Position numbers and translations under genes: made by a program. Under the pieces are notes generated by a model. The model saw only the letters and a list, made by a program, of their open reading frames with translations, was not told the origin of the DNA and searched no databases. Shown here piece after piece: positions 1 to 8,105 of a stretch of 64,000 bases of DNA (its first letter is position 1; the number at the start of each line of letters is the position of its first letter). Origin of the DNA: Nocardia flavorosea NBRC 108225 (GTDB lineage Bacteria; Actinomycetota; Actinomycetes; Mycobacteriales; Mycobacteriaceae); assembly GCF_001613385.1 (NCBI RefSeq), contig NZ_BDCG01000017.1:124001-188000 (forward strand). Reading direction: 5' to 3'.

Positions 1-1
1 C

Positions 2-1072
2 CGTGTCACCTACGCCAACGACCCGGTCGTGGCCGAGCTGATCACCACCACCGGAGCGGCGTTCGTCTCGTGCACTTCGGCGCTACCGGTCGCCGACAAC
101 AACTGGCCCGACGACCCGATCGCCGCCGCGAGCCTGTTCCTCGACGATGCCGTCGCGGCACTGCCCCAGTTGCAGGCCCACTACGATCGCGATCCGGCCG
201 ACCTCTACCTGTACGACATCGGTGCCTACGCCGCACGCGCCCTCGCCGAGAAGCAGCAACGCCCACTGCTGCTGTTGTCCCCGACCTTCGTGGCGTGGAA
301 CGGCTACGACGAGGATGTCGCCGCCCACTTGCGACAGCTGCCCGGCGCCGGCGACTACCGGGCACGATTCGCCCGATGGCTCGCCGAATGCGGAGCGGCC
401 ACCACCGACGTCGACACCTTCTCCGGCCGTCCCGCACGGACCGTGGCTCTCATCCCGCGTGCGATGCAACCGAATGCCGAACACGTCGACAGCGATACGG
501 TGACCTACACCGGCCCCTGCCTGCCTCAGGGCGATTCCGGCACCTGGGCCCGCCCCGGCTCGGCCGAGAACGTGCTGCTGATCTCACTGGGCTCGGCGTA
601 TACCCACCGGCCGAAGTTCTATCGGCAATGCCTGGCCGCGTTCGGTGACCTGCCGGGCTGGTATGTGGTGCTACAGACCGGGAAATACACCGACCCGCAG
701 GAACTCGGCACCATCCCCGCGAATGTCGAAGTGCACTCCTGGGTTCCGCAACGGTCGATCCTGGAACAGGCCGACGCCTTCGTCACGCACGCCGGCATGG
801 GCGGCAGTGCGGAGGGGCTGGCAGCCGGAGTGCCCATGATCGCTGTGCCACAGGGCGCCGAACAGTCGGTGAATGCCGACCGGCTGGTGGAACTGGGCGT
901 GGCCCGGCGGATCGATACCGAGCAAGCCACCGCCGAAACACTGCGCGCAGCCTTGAACGATCTCCTCACCGACGAAGACGTGAGTCGCCGGTCTGCTCAG
1001 CTACGTGCACAAGCCCTCGCCGAGGGCGGTACGAGCATGGCCGCCGACCTGATCGAGAACCTACTCGGCTGA
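2..1072 (+). CDS. MGT-family (UDP-glycosyltransferase-like) glycosyltransferase, 5' end outside window
   Basis: The reading frame is open from the window edge (RVTYANDPVVAEL), so the true start lies upstream. The N-terminal part matches the acceptor-binding half of macrolide-type glycosyltransferases. The C-terminal half carries the nucleotide-sugar signature: WVPQRSILEQAD, then FVTHAGMGGSAEGL, then GVPMIAVPQGAEQ. The family moves a sugar from a nucleotide donor to small hydrophobic acceptors (macrolides, flavonoids, glycopeptides); the acceptor here is unknown. It ends before a hairpin at 1112-1140. Family assignment is secure, substrate is not. Confidence 0.85.
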   Translation, partial: RVTYANDPVVAELITTTGAAFVSCTSALPVADNNWPDDPIAAASLFLDDAVAALPQLQAHYDRDPADLYLYDIGAYAARALAEKQQRPLLLLSPTFVAWNGYDEDVAAHLRQLPGAGDYRARFARWLAECGAATTDVDTFSGRPARTVALIPRAMQPNAEHVDSDTVTYTGPCLPQGDSGTWARPGSAENVLLISLGSAYTHRPKFYRQCLAAFGDLPGWYVVLQTGKYTDPQELGTIPANVEVHSWVPQRSILEQADAFVTHAGMGGSAEGLAAGVPMIAVPQGAEQSVNADRLVELGVARRIDTEQATAETLRAALNDLLTDEDVSRRSAQLRAQALAEGGTSMAADLIENLLG

Positions 1073-1111
1073 TCCGCATCGATCGGGGCCGGTCCATAAT
1101 CACGAAGCCCC

Positions 1112-1140
1112 ACCGGCCAGGGCCTTTTCGGCCCTCCGGT
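1112..1140 (+). terminator. Likely rho-independent-like hairpin after the glycosyltransferase
   Basis: ACCGG and GGGCC on the left pair with GGCCC and CCGGT on the right around a TTTTC loop, with one small internal bulge. It lies 40 bases after the glycosyltransferase stop. There is no long T run after it, which is common for actinobacterial terminators. Confidence 0.5.
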
Positions 1141-1455
1141 ACGGGAGCGTCGCCCGCATCCGCCACCGCATGCCGCGTCCCAGGATCGACGACGAGCCGG
1201 GAAGACCGATTGCCCTGTCTGCGCCGGAAGCGAGTAAGCGAGGGCGGCCGACCGCCGAACACACGGGATCCCGTGACCGTTGTGGTCGGCATCGACCCGC
1301 GGGGTGCTCAGAACAGCACCGGGTAACCCATCCGTGTGTGGCGAATCGCCGTCCCGGTAGTCATCACCGCAGACCTTAGCAAAAGTGCGCTTATGGCGCG
1401 ATCTGTGGGATACATGTCGTTGACGCCATCCACGGTACGGCGGAAGGTGGGAAGT
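1141..1455. other. Intergenic stretch before the GlxA-type regulator
   Basis: About 315 bases with no convincing gene. In-frame upstream codons allow the regulator to be read from as early as 1336, but that extension lacks family similarity. The promoter for the regulator operon should lie here; I could not point to clear -35/-10 boxes. Confidence 0.4.
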
Positions 1456-2436
1456 GTGCAGCAACGCCGTGTCGTATTCGTCGTCTTCGACGATTTCCAA
1501 GCGCTCGACCTGGTCGGCCCCTACGAGGTCTTCCGAGGTTCCGGTGAGTACGACTGCCAGATCGTGGCCTCACGTCCGGGCTGCGTGCGATCCGACAGCG
1601 GTTTACCGGTAGGAGTCGATTGCAGCGTGGAGGACGTGGACCCGGTCACCGTGGACACGCTCGTAGTCGTCGGCGGGCCCGGTGTCGAGGCCGCCCGAGA
1701 TGAACCCCGCCTCATGCAATGGATCCGGTCGGCCGCGGGAGCCCGGCGCGTCGCCTCGGTATGCACCGGCGCGTTCCTGCTCGCCGCCGCGGGCCTCCTG
1801 GACGGGAAACGGGTTACCACGCATTGGGCGTTCACCGCACAGCTCGCCCGCGAGTATCCCCGGGTGGGTGTCGACCGCGATCCGATCTTCGTGCACGACG
1901 GAAACATCTGGTCCTCGGCCGGCGTAACCGCCGGGATGGATCTCGCCCTGGCTCTCGTAGAGGATGACCTCGGCCGCCGGGCTGCCCTCGAATTAGCGCG
2001 CTACCTGGTGCTTTTCCTACGCCGGCCCGGCGGACAGACCCAGTACAGCACGGCGCTGTGGCGACCGCAGCCCGCGACCGACCCCGTACGGGCGGCGGTG
2101 GCGGCCATCCATGCCGAACCGGGCGCCCGGCACAGTATCGGCGATCTCGCAGCCCGGTCCGGTTTGAGTCCCCGCCACTTCCAGCGCCGCTTCACCGCCG
2201 AACTCGGCGTCGGCCCGGCGGCCTATGTCGAGCAGGTCCGGATCGAAGCCGCCCAGACCGCACTGATCGATGGCGATCCGGTCGGCGCCGTCGCCCGGCG
2301 GTGTGGTTTCGGTACTGCCGAATCATTGCGCCGCGCCTTCCACCGCCGACTCGGGGTGTCACCCGCGGACTACCGGGACCGCTTCCGCTCCACCACTGCC
2401 ACTGCCATCACGGCGAAACCCGCCGCAACTGCCTGA
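1456..2436 (+). CDS. GlxA-family transcriptional regulator (DJ-1/PfpI domain plus AraC-type HTH)
   Basis: GTG start chosen at 1456 because the conserved DJ-1/PfpI fold begins immediately (VVFVVFDDFQALDLVGPYEVF region) and a GGTGGGAA purine stretch precedes it. Residues about 1-180 form the PfpI-like domain, with the nucleophile-elbow-type ASVCTGAFLLAAAGLLDG segment. Residues about 215-315 form an AraC helix-turn-helix pair (HSIGDLAARSGLSPRHFQRRF and a second helix pair ending GVSPADYRDRF). Such regulators usually activate a neighbouring enzyme gene in response to a small amide or nitrile-like ligand. The HD hydrolase 95 bases downstream is the obvious target. Ligand unknown. Confidence 0.85.
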   Translation: MQQRRVVFVVFDDFQALDLVGPYEVFRGSGEYDCQIVASRPGCVRSDSGLPVGVDCSVEDVDPVTVDTLVVVGGPGVEAARDEPRLMQWIRSAAGARRVASVCTGAFLLAAAGLLDGKRVTTHWAFTAQLAREYPRVGVDRDPIFVHDGNIWSSAGVTAGMDLALALVEDDLGRRAALELARYLVLFLRRPGGQTQYSTALWRPQPATDPVRAAVAAIHAEPGARHSIGDLAARSGLSPRHFQRRFTAELGVGPAAYVEQVRIEAAQTALIDGDPVGAVARRCGFGTAESLRRAFHRRLGVSPADYRDRFRSTTATAITAKPAATA

Positions 2437-2531
2437 CCGGCACCGCCCTGTCCCAGCCCAGCAATCTCGACCGGCCCCGGCCGTCCACCGGCATGCGTCT
2501 GCCGCATGTCCTTTCACCCCGAGGAGTTCCC

Positions 2532-3176
2532 ATGTCCCTGGACCTACCGGCCACGCCCCTGGCGCGCGCGGCGCAGACCGTGATCGATACCGAACTGACC
2601 CCGGCCCTACGCAATCACAGCGTCCGCTCGTTCCTGTTCGCCCGGGCCGCGGCCGCCGACCGCGGACTGCGGCCCGGCGTGGACTACAACGAAGAAACCA
2701 TGTACCTCATCTGCACCCTGCACGATATCGGCCTGGCCGAAATCGCCAACGGCGATCAGCGTTTCGAGGTCGACGGCGCCGACTACGCCGCCGAATTCCT
2801 GGAGTCCCAGGGCGTGACCGACGAGCGCGTCGATATCGTCTGGGATGCCATCGCTGCCCACACCACCGGCCTCAGCAACTCCCCCGTCTACCGTCGCCGC
2901 CGCCCCGCCGCCATCTGGGTCGCTGTCGACGGTATCGCCATCGATATCGGCGGCAACGCAGACATGCTTCCCCGGGGATACGCAGACCGCGTACACATGG
3001 ACTATCCGCGACTCGGCGGAATCCGCGCACTGACCCACCTCGTCGAAGAACAGGCCGTAGCGAATCCCGCCAAGGCACAACCGGGTTCGCTGCCCGGCGA
3101 AATCGTCCGCCTCACCCACCCGGAACTCGCCCCCAGTTGGCAGGACGTCATCGCCGCCGGCGGGTGGGGCGACTAG
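2532..3176 (+). CDS. HD-domain metal-dependent hydrolase, cyanamide-hydratase-like
   Basis: 214 aa; ATG at 2532 with GAGGAG eight bases upstream. The metal-binding HD motif is visible as LICTLHDIGL, with an upstream HSVRSFLFA histidine and a later AAHTTG. This arrangement resembles fungal and bacterial cyanamide hydratases and related HD proteins that hydrate or hydrolyse small nitrogen compounds. The preceding GlxA-type regulator and the following small monooxygenase form a likely three-gene unit. Exact reaction not determinable. Confidence 0.75.
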   Translation: MSLDLPATPLARAAQTVIDTELTPALRNHSVRSFLFARAAAADRGLRPGVDYNEETMYLICTLHDIGLAEIANGDQRFEVDGADYAAEFLESQGVTDERVDIVWDAIAAHTTGLSNSPVYRRRRPAAIWVAVDGIAIDIGGNADMLPRGYADRVHMDYPRLGGIRALTHLVEEQAVANPAKAQPGSLPGEIVRLTHPELAPSWQDVIAAGGWGD

Positions 3177-3242
3177 CGACGCGCCCCAGCACGAATCCTT
3201 CGTCTCCCATTTTCCACCGGTCAGAACAGTCAGGAGCCTGCC

Positions 3243-3551
3243 GTGACCGATCCCGGTGTCACCTTCATCAACGTCATCGAACTCCCCGCCGAGGCGGTCG
3301 ACGAGTTCATCGTCCACTGGCGCGAACGGGCAGCCCGTATGCGGGCCGCCCCCGGCTTCCGGGATGTCCGTCTACACCGCGCATTGCTTCCGGATTCCCG
3401 GTTCCAGCTGGTCAATATCGCTCATTGGGACAGCGCCGAAGATTGCCGTGCCGCCGGTGCCGATCCGATGGTAACGGCCTCGGTAGCGGAAGCGGAGAAG
3501 TCTGCCGTTGCGTACCCGAGCCTCTATCGAGTTGTCGCCGAATTCAACTGA
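3243..3551 (+). CDS. Antibiotic biosynthesis monooxygenase (ABM)-domain protein
   Basis: 102 aa, GTG start at 3243 with AGGAG at 3231-3235. It shows the ferredoxin-like dimeric alpha/beta barrel pattern of ABM proteins: FINVIELPAEAVDEF strand-helix, W..RAARMRAAPGFRDVRLHRAL, then LVNIAHWDSAEDCRAA. The family includes cofactor-independent monooxygenases and heme-degrading enzymes; this one is too general to assign. It is the last gene of the GlxA/HD unit and is followed by a hairpin. Confidence 0.7.
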   Translation: MTDPGVTFINVIELPAEAVDEFIVHWRERAARMRAAPGFRDVRLHRALLPDSRFQLVNIAHWDSAEDCRAAGADPMVTASVAEAEKSAVAYPSLYRVVAEFN

Positions 3552-3584
3552 ACCGCGAAATCATCGACCGACGAAATGAGAGAA

Positions 3585-3606
3585 GCCCCGGCGTCAGCGC
3601 CGGGGC
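3585..3606 (+). terminator. Hairpin terminator after the ABM gene
   Basis: Perfect 9-bp stem GCCCCGGCG / CGCCGGGGC with a TCAG loop, 34 bases after the stop codon at 3551. Confidence 0.65.
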
Positions 3607-3757
3607 CCAGGTCCATGCCTCGGCGGAATCCGGGCGCTGACTCCGCGGGACCGAACCGGTCCCGTGAGTGTGCGTACCGTGCGCAGACCGGGCACCTGAC
3701 CAGCCCGGCAACCGGCGCGACCACCGTCGACATTATCCGCCATTGACAAATGGCACA

Positions 3758-3784
3758 TTCATAACTGATTCTTACAGATATGAA
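3758..3784 (+). promoter_or_regulatory. Inverted repeat upstream of the SDR/ferritin/monooxygenase operon
   Basis: TTCATAACTG and CAGATATGAA are reverse complements at 9 of 10 positions, separated by 7 bases, and end 53 bases before the operon's first start codon. A TTGACA at 3743-3748 may be the -35 box, so the repeat would sit in the promoter. This AT-rich symmetric site in GC-rich DNA looks like an operator. The likely binder is unknown; the MerR protein at the operon's end is one candidate. Confidence 0.5.
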
Positions 3785-3837
3785 CAGGTCGACGAAGACC
3801 TCACTGCCGGTGTCCACGGCACGGAAGGTGGGCTGAC

Positions 3838-4731
3838 ATGCTCGGACTCGATATCTTCCGGCCCTTCGGCCCGCCGCCGCGCAGCCGTGGCGCCCGGGCG
3901 GTCGTCACCGGCGCGGGCAGCGGTATCGGCCGGGCCTTCGCCCACGAGCTGGCCGCTCGCGGGGGCCGGATCGTCTGCGCCGATATCGACGAGGATCGTG
4001 CGGCGGAAACGGTGGCATTGATCGGGCGCGAGCATCCGGGCGTTGCCTACCCGTTCCGCTGCGATGTGGCGAAACGCGACGATGTCGAGGTGCTGGCGCG
4101 CTACGCGGAATCCGTTTTCGACGGCCCCGCCACGCTGGTGATCAACAATGCCGGGGTCGGATCGGGCGGGCTGCCCATCGGCGAGATCGGTTTCGCCGAA
4201 TGGGAGCGCACCCTGGGCATCAATCTGTGGGGCGTCATCCACGGGTGCGAGATATTCGCTCCACGGCTGCGCGAGGCCGGCCACGGCGGGTTCATCAATG
4301 TCGCCTCGGCCGCGTCGTTCGGCACCGCACCGCGGATGGCCGCCTACAACACCGGCAAGGCCGGGGTGCTCGCGCTGTCGGAAACGATGGCCGCGGAATT
4401 CGGCGGGACCGATATCGCGGTGACCGTACTGTGCCCGACCTTCGTCCGCACCAATATCGCGCGCGACGCACCGGTCCCCGCGGGGCCCCGCGAACTCGCC
4501 GGCACCCTGATGCGCTGGACCGGGTTCTCTCCGGAGAGCATCGCCCGCACCACGCTCGACGCACACGACCGCGGCCGGTTGCACGTCGTCCCGCAGCCGG
4601 ACGCGCAACTCCTCTGGCTACTGAAGCGGCTGTTCCCCGGCCAGTGCACGGCTGTGGCCGGGCTGCTCGCGCGACTGCTGCCCGACGAGGAAGCGGCAGT
4701 GTCCATCACCCCGGAAAGAACTGGAGTCTGA
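3838..4731 (+). CDS. Short-chain dehydrogenase/reductase (SadH-like)
   Basis: 297 aa, first gene of a tight operon (next start is 2 bases after its stop). Rossmann motif TGAGSGIG near residue 23, NNAG near residue 103, catalytic Ser in NVASAAS and YNTGK at the active site. The C-terminal extension (about residues 240-297, hydrophobic LLWLLKRLF) is typical of the mycobacterial SadH group found with MymA-type monooxygenases. It probably oxidises or reduces an alcohol/ketone made or used by the downstream monooxygenase. Substrate inferred only by neighbourhood. Confidence 0.85.
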   Translation: MLGLDIFRPFGPPPRSRGARAVVTGAGSGIGRAFAHELAARGGRIVCADIDEDRAAETVALIGREHPGVAYPFRCDVAKRDDVEVLARYAESVFDGPATLVINNAGVGSGGLPIGEIGFAEWERTLGINLWGVIHGCEIFAPRLREAGHGGFINVASAASFGTAPRMAAYNTGKAGVLALSETMAAEFGGTDIAVTVLCPTFVRTNIARDAPVPAGPRELAGTLMRWTGFSPESIARTTLDAHDRGRLHVVPQPDAQLLWLLKRLFPGQCTAVAGLLARLLPDEEAAVSITPERTGV

Positions 4732-4732
4732 T

Positions 4733-5656
4733 ATGGCGACCATGGACTTCGACGATATGCTCGGCAAGATCAAGGACCGGCAGTGGGCGCTGGCCGATAT
4801 CGATTGGGACGCACCGGGCGCGGAAACGCTCACTCCCGAACAGCACGCCCGGCTGAAGCCGTTCATGGCGGATCTGATGTGGATCGAGAACGTGGGCGCG
4901 CGGGGTTTCGCGGCGATGGCGAGGAAAGCGCCCACCGAGACCCTGCGGGAGATCTACCGCTGGTTCCACGCCGAAGAACAGCGGCACGCCAATGCCGAAC
5001 TCGCCCTGATGCGGCGCTGGGGGATGCTGGACGGCGACGAGATCCCGCAGCCGAATGTCAATGTCAAACTCGTGATCGATTTCCTGGACAAATACTCCGA
5101 CGATATGTCGCTGTCGTTCCTGGGTACCGTGATCCCGATGCTGGAGGTCGCGCTCGACGGTGCCCTGGTGAAGTTCATCATGGACGAGATCGACGATCCG
5201 GTCTGCCAGGAAACGTTCCGCCGGATCAATGCCGACGAATCCCGTCACCTCGCTGTCGATTTCGCGGTGATGGATGTACTCGGGCACGCGGAGCTGCGCA
5301 AACTGCTCATCGACCTGGTCGGCGGCTGGGTGAAACCGACGTTCCTCATCGGCGTGCTCAGCTATGTGCCGCTGCTGAACAAGATGCGCGACAATATCGT
5401 CGCGATGGGCGTGGACGAGCAGAAGCTCTATACGGCCATGGAGCGCTACCGGAAAGTAGGCGAGCGTAGCGAATTCGTACGCCGGCTCCCGATGTATCAG
5501 ATCGTGAAACTGCAGGCGAACTGGGTCGTCGACCGCGGCCACCCCTATCACCTCCTCGCCGACGCGCTGGTGAAGATCACCGGGGCCATCCCGCGGCAGC
5601 TGCTGCGCAAGGATCCGACCTGGTCGAAAGAGCTGACCTACACCCCCGCTGCGTGA
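4733..5656 (+). CDS. Ferritin-like diiron-fold protein
   Basis: 307 aa, ATG at 4733. The helical protein carries two carboxylate/histidine signatures spaced as in ferritin-like diiron enzymes: WFHAEEQRHAN (ExxxRH type) near residue 80 and RINADESRHLAVD (DExRH) near residue 165. A first Glu may come from MWIENVG. Such proteins occur beside SDR and flavin monooxygenase genes in Mycobacterium and Nocardia. A role as an oxygenase or desaturase-like partner is possible but unproven. The stop overlaps the next gene's possible GTG start. Confidence 0.7.
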   Translation: MATMDFDDMLGKIKDRQWALADIDWDAPGAETLTPEQHARLKPFMADLMWIENVGARGFAAMARKAPTETLREIYRWFHAEEQRHANAELALMRRWGMLDGDEIPQPNVNVKLVIDFLDKYSDDMSLSFLGTVIPMLEVALDGALVKFIMDEIDDPVCQETFRRINADESRHLAVDFAVMDVLGHAELRKLLIDLVGGWVKPTFLIGVLSYVPLLNKMRDNIVAMGVDEQKLYTAMERYRKVGERSEFVRRLPMYQIVKLQANWVVDRGHPYHLLADALVKITGAIPRQLLRKDPTWSKELTYTPAA

Positions 5657-5667
5657 ACGAGGACATC

Positions 5668-7188
5668 ATGACCACCAACCATGCGGCGGTGCTGGATGTC
5701 GCCGTGATCGGTGCCGGCTTCGCCGGAATCGGCACCGCAATTCGTCTACGTCAGAGCGGTATCGGGAATTTCGCCGTATTCGAACGGGGTTCCGCGATCG
5801 GCGGCACCTGGCGTGACAACACCTATCCGGGCGCCGCCTGCGATATACCGTCGCGGCTGTATTCCTACAGTTTCGCACCCAATCCGGAGTGGTCGCACAC
5901 CTACTCGGGTAGTACCGAAATCCTCGGCTATATCGAGTCGATCACGGCGAAGTACGAGGTCACACCGCATATTCGACTGCAGCACAACGTCTCCGGGATG
6001 TGGTTCGACGAAGAAGCCGGGCTGTGGAATATCGCGTTCGAGGGCCGCGAACCTGTCCGGGCGCGGGCGGTCGTGCTGGCGTCCGGGCCGCTCACCGAAC
6101 CCGGCTTCCCCGATATTCCGGGGATCGACACATTCACCGGGCACAAAATCCACAGCGCCCGATGGGATCACGATTACGACTTCACCGGTAAACGGGTCGC
6201 GGTGATCGGCACCGGCGCAAGCGCGGTCCAGATCATTCCCGAATTGGTCCGGAAGGCCGGCTCGGTCAAGGTTTTCCAGCGCACGCCCGGCTGGGTGCTG
6301 CCCCGGGTCAACCGCCGCACCGGCACACTGGCCAAGGAGATCTACCGGCAGGTTCCAGGGGCGGAAACGCTGGCCCGGCAGGCCTGGTTCTACGGTCACG
6401 AATCGGTGGCGCTGGGCGTCGTCTGGAATACCCCGCTCACCCGGGTGGTCGAATTGGTCGGGCGCGCGCAGTTGCGGCGCCAGGTACGCGATCCGTGGCT
6501 GCGCCGCCAGCTCACCCCGGAATTCCGGGCCGGTTGCAAACGCCTGCTCATGTCCGACGACTACTATCCGGCGCTGCAGCGCGACAACTGCAAACTGATC
6601 ACCTGGCCGATCGCGCGAATAGCCCCGGACGGTATCCGCACGGCCGAGGGAATCGAACACCGGGCCGACTGCATCGTGTTCGCGACCGGCTTCGATGTCT
6701 CCAAGAAAGGCACTCCGATCCCGATCACGGGCCGTGACGGCCGGGTGCTCGCCGACGAATGGCGACGCGGCGCATTTGCGTACCGCAGTGTCACCGTATC
6801 GGGCTATCCGAACCTGTTCCTCACCTTCGGTCCCAATTCCGGCCCCGGACACAATTCGGCGCTGGTGTATATGGAATCGCAGATCGACTATCTGGTTCGC
6901 GCCATCCGGATAATCCTGGACCGCGACCTGACAATGCTCGACGTCCGCCCGGACCGCCAGGAACGTTACAACGCGACGATCCAGCGCCGGCTGGGCGCGA
7001 CCACCTGGAATTCGGGCTGCCGGAGCTGGTATCTCACCGAGGACGGTTTCAACCCGACCATGTACCCGGGTTTCGCCACCCAGTACCGCCACGAGCTGCG
7101 CGACGTCGACCTCGACGACTACACGGTGACGACCGCCCGGAGCGATCATTCCGCCGACGTCGGTCCCGGCGTTCTGAGCGGCGGCTAG
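5668..7188 (+). CDS. Flavin-containing (Baeyer-Villiger-type) monooxygenase
   Basis: 506 aa from ATG 5668, which has ACGAGG upstream; a GTG at 5653 in the same frame overlaps the previous stop and is an alternative. FAD-binding GAGFAGIG lies at the N-terminus, GGTWRDNTYPGAACD follows, then the fingerprint FTGHKIHSARWD (FxGxxxHxxxW) and the NADPH-binding VIGTGASAVQIIPEL. These identify a class B flavoprotein monooxygenase that inserts oxygen next to a ketone or oxidises heteroatoms. It ends the structural part of the SDR/ferritin operon. Confidence 0.9.
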   Translation: MTTNHAAVLDVAVIGAGFAGIGTAIRLRQSGIGNFAVFERGSAIGGTWRDNTYPGAACDIPSRLYSYSFAPNPEWSHTYSGSTEILGYIESITAKYEVTPHIRLQHNVSGMWFDEEAGLWNIAFEGREPVRARAVVLASGPLTEPGFPDIPGIDTFTGHKIHSARWDHDYDFTGKRVAVIGTGASAVQIIPELVRKAGSVKVFQRTPGWVLPRVNRRTGTLAKEIYRQVPGAETLARQAWFYGHESVALGVVWNTPLTRVVELVGRAQLRRQVRDPWLRRQLTPEFRAGCKRLLMSDDYYPALQRDNCKLITWPIARIAPDGIRTAEGIEHRADCIVFATGFDVSKKGTPIPITGRDGRVLADEWRRGAFAYRSVTVSGYPNLFLTFGPNSGPGHNSALVYMESQIDYLVRAIRIILDRDLTMLDVRPDRQERYNATIQRRLGATTWNSGCRSWYLTEDGFNPTMYPGFATQYRHELRDVDLDDYTVTTARSDHSADVGPGVLSGG

Positions 7189-7247
7189 ACTCGATCACTC
7201 GAGCCGGGGGCAACCGGGCGGTAGGCGGGCGAGGAGGTGCGGCGGAG

Positions 7248-8021
7248 ATGCCGAGGTATCGGATCGACGATCTGGCCCGTGCCGCGGGCACCACCTCCCG
7301 CAATGTCCGCGCCTACCAGGAACGCGGTCTGCTCCCACCGCCGGCGGCCAAGGACGGCCGCGCCAGTATCTACGACGATTCCCACCTCGAACGGCTGCGC
7401 CTCATCGACGCGCTGCTGCAACGCGGGTTCACCACCGCGCATATCTCCGATTTCATCACCAGCTGGGAAACGGGTAAGGACCTCACCGAGGTGCTCGGCC
7501 TGCAGCACGCGGTCACGGCCAACTGGTCCCAGGAGGAACCGTTCGAGGTCTCCCGGGAACTGCTCACCACCATTCTCGGCGCACAATCCGAGGAACTGGT
7601 GGAGAAATTGCACCGGATGGATCTGGTCCGCACCGACGGCGATACCGTGACGATCACCGATACCCAGCTGCTCACGTCGTTCACCGAACTCCATGAGTAC
7701 GGGATCGATCTGGGCACGCTGATCTCCGTATACGCCGAGGTCGCGACCCGGATCGACGATATCAGCGGAATCCTTATCCGCGCTGCGAAGAAGCATATCG
7801 TCGACGAACACGGGCCGGGTTGGCTCCCCGACACCAACGAGGAAATCGCCGCCACCACCCGCATGCTCAACACCATGCGCGAACTGGGTGTCGCCGCCGT
7901 GCACAGCAGCCTGGCTCGTTCACTGGACGCGACGCTGGCCCGCGAACTCGGTGACTATCTCGCCACCGCCGCCGAACGCGAACGCGAACGCAAGGCAGAT
8001 CCCGCCCATCGCGGACGCTGA
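7248..8021 (+). CDS. MerR-family transcriptional regulator
   Basis: 257 aa; ATG 7248 chosen because the MerR winged helix begins at once (YRIDDLARAAGTTSRNVRAYQERGLLPPP). The DNA-binding part covers residues 1-75 with the second helix pair around RLRLIDALLQRGFTTAHI. The long C-terminal region has no metal-binding cysteines, arguing against a metal sensor and for a small-molecule or lipid ligand. It follows the monooxygenase by 59 bases on the same strand and probably controls that operon. Confidence 0.85.
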   Translation: MPRYRIDDLARAAGTTSRNVRAYQERGLLPPPAAKDGRASIYDDSHLERLRLIDALLQRGFTTAHISDFITSWETGKDLTEVLGLQHAVTANWSQEEPFEVSRELLTTILGAQSEELVEKLHRMDLVRTDGDTVTITDTQLLTSFTELHEYGIDLGTLISVYAEVATRIDDISGILIRAAKKHIVDEHGPGWLPDTNEEIAATTRMLNTMRELGVAAVHSSLARSLDATLARELGDYLATAAERERERKADPAHRGR

Positions 8022-8105
8022 TCCCGGCGGACATCAGCTGCCCATCGGACTGCCGGGGATCGAGCGCCCACTTCCGGTCGATCTGTGGTTTCCGGCGGCG
8101 AGCGT

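Noticed and set aside
3758-3784. Reading the inverted repeat as a terminator for the upstream gene
   Set aside because: It is AT-rich, lies beyond a better GC-rich hairpin at 3585-3606, and sits in the promoter zone of the next operon.
7185-7904. Long minus-strand frame opposite the MerR gene
   Set aside because: Antisense shadow; the plus-strand frame has a clear MerR HTH domain.
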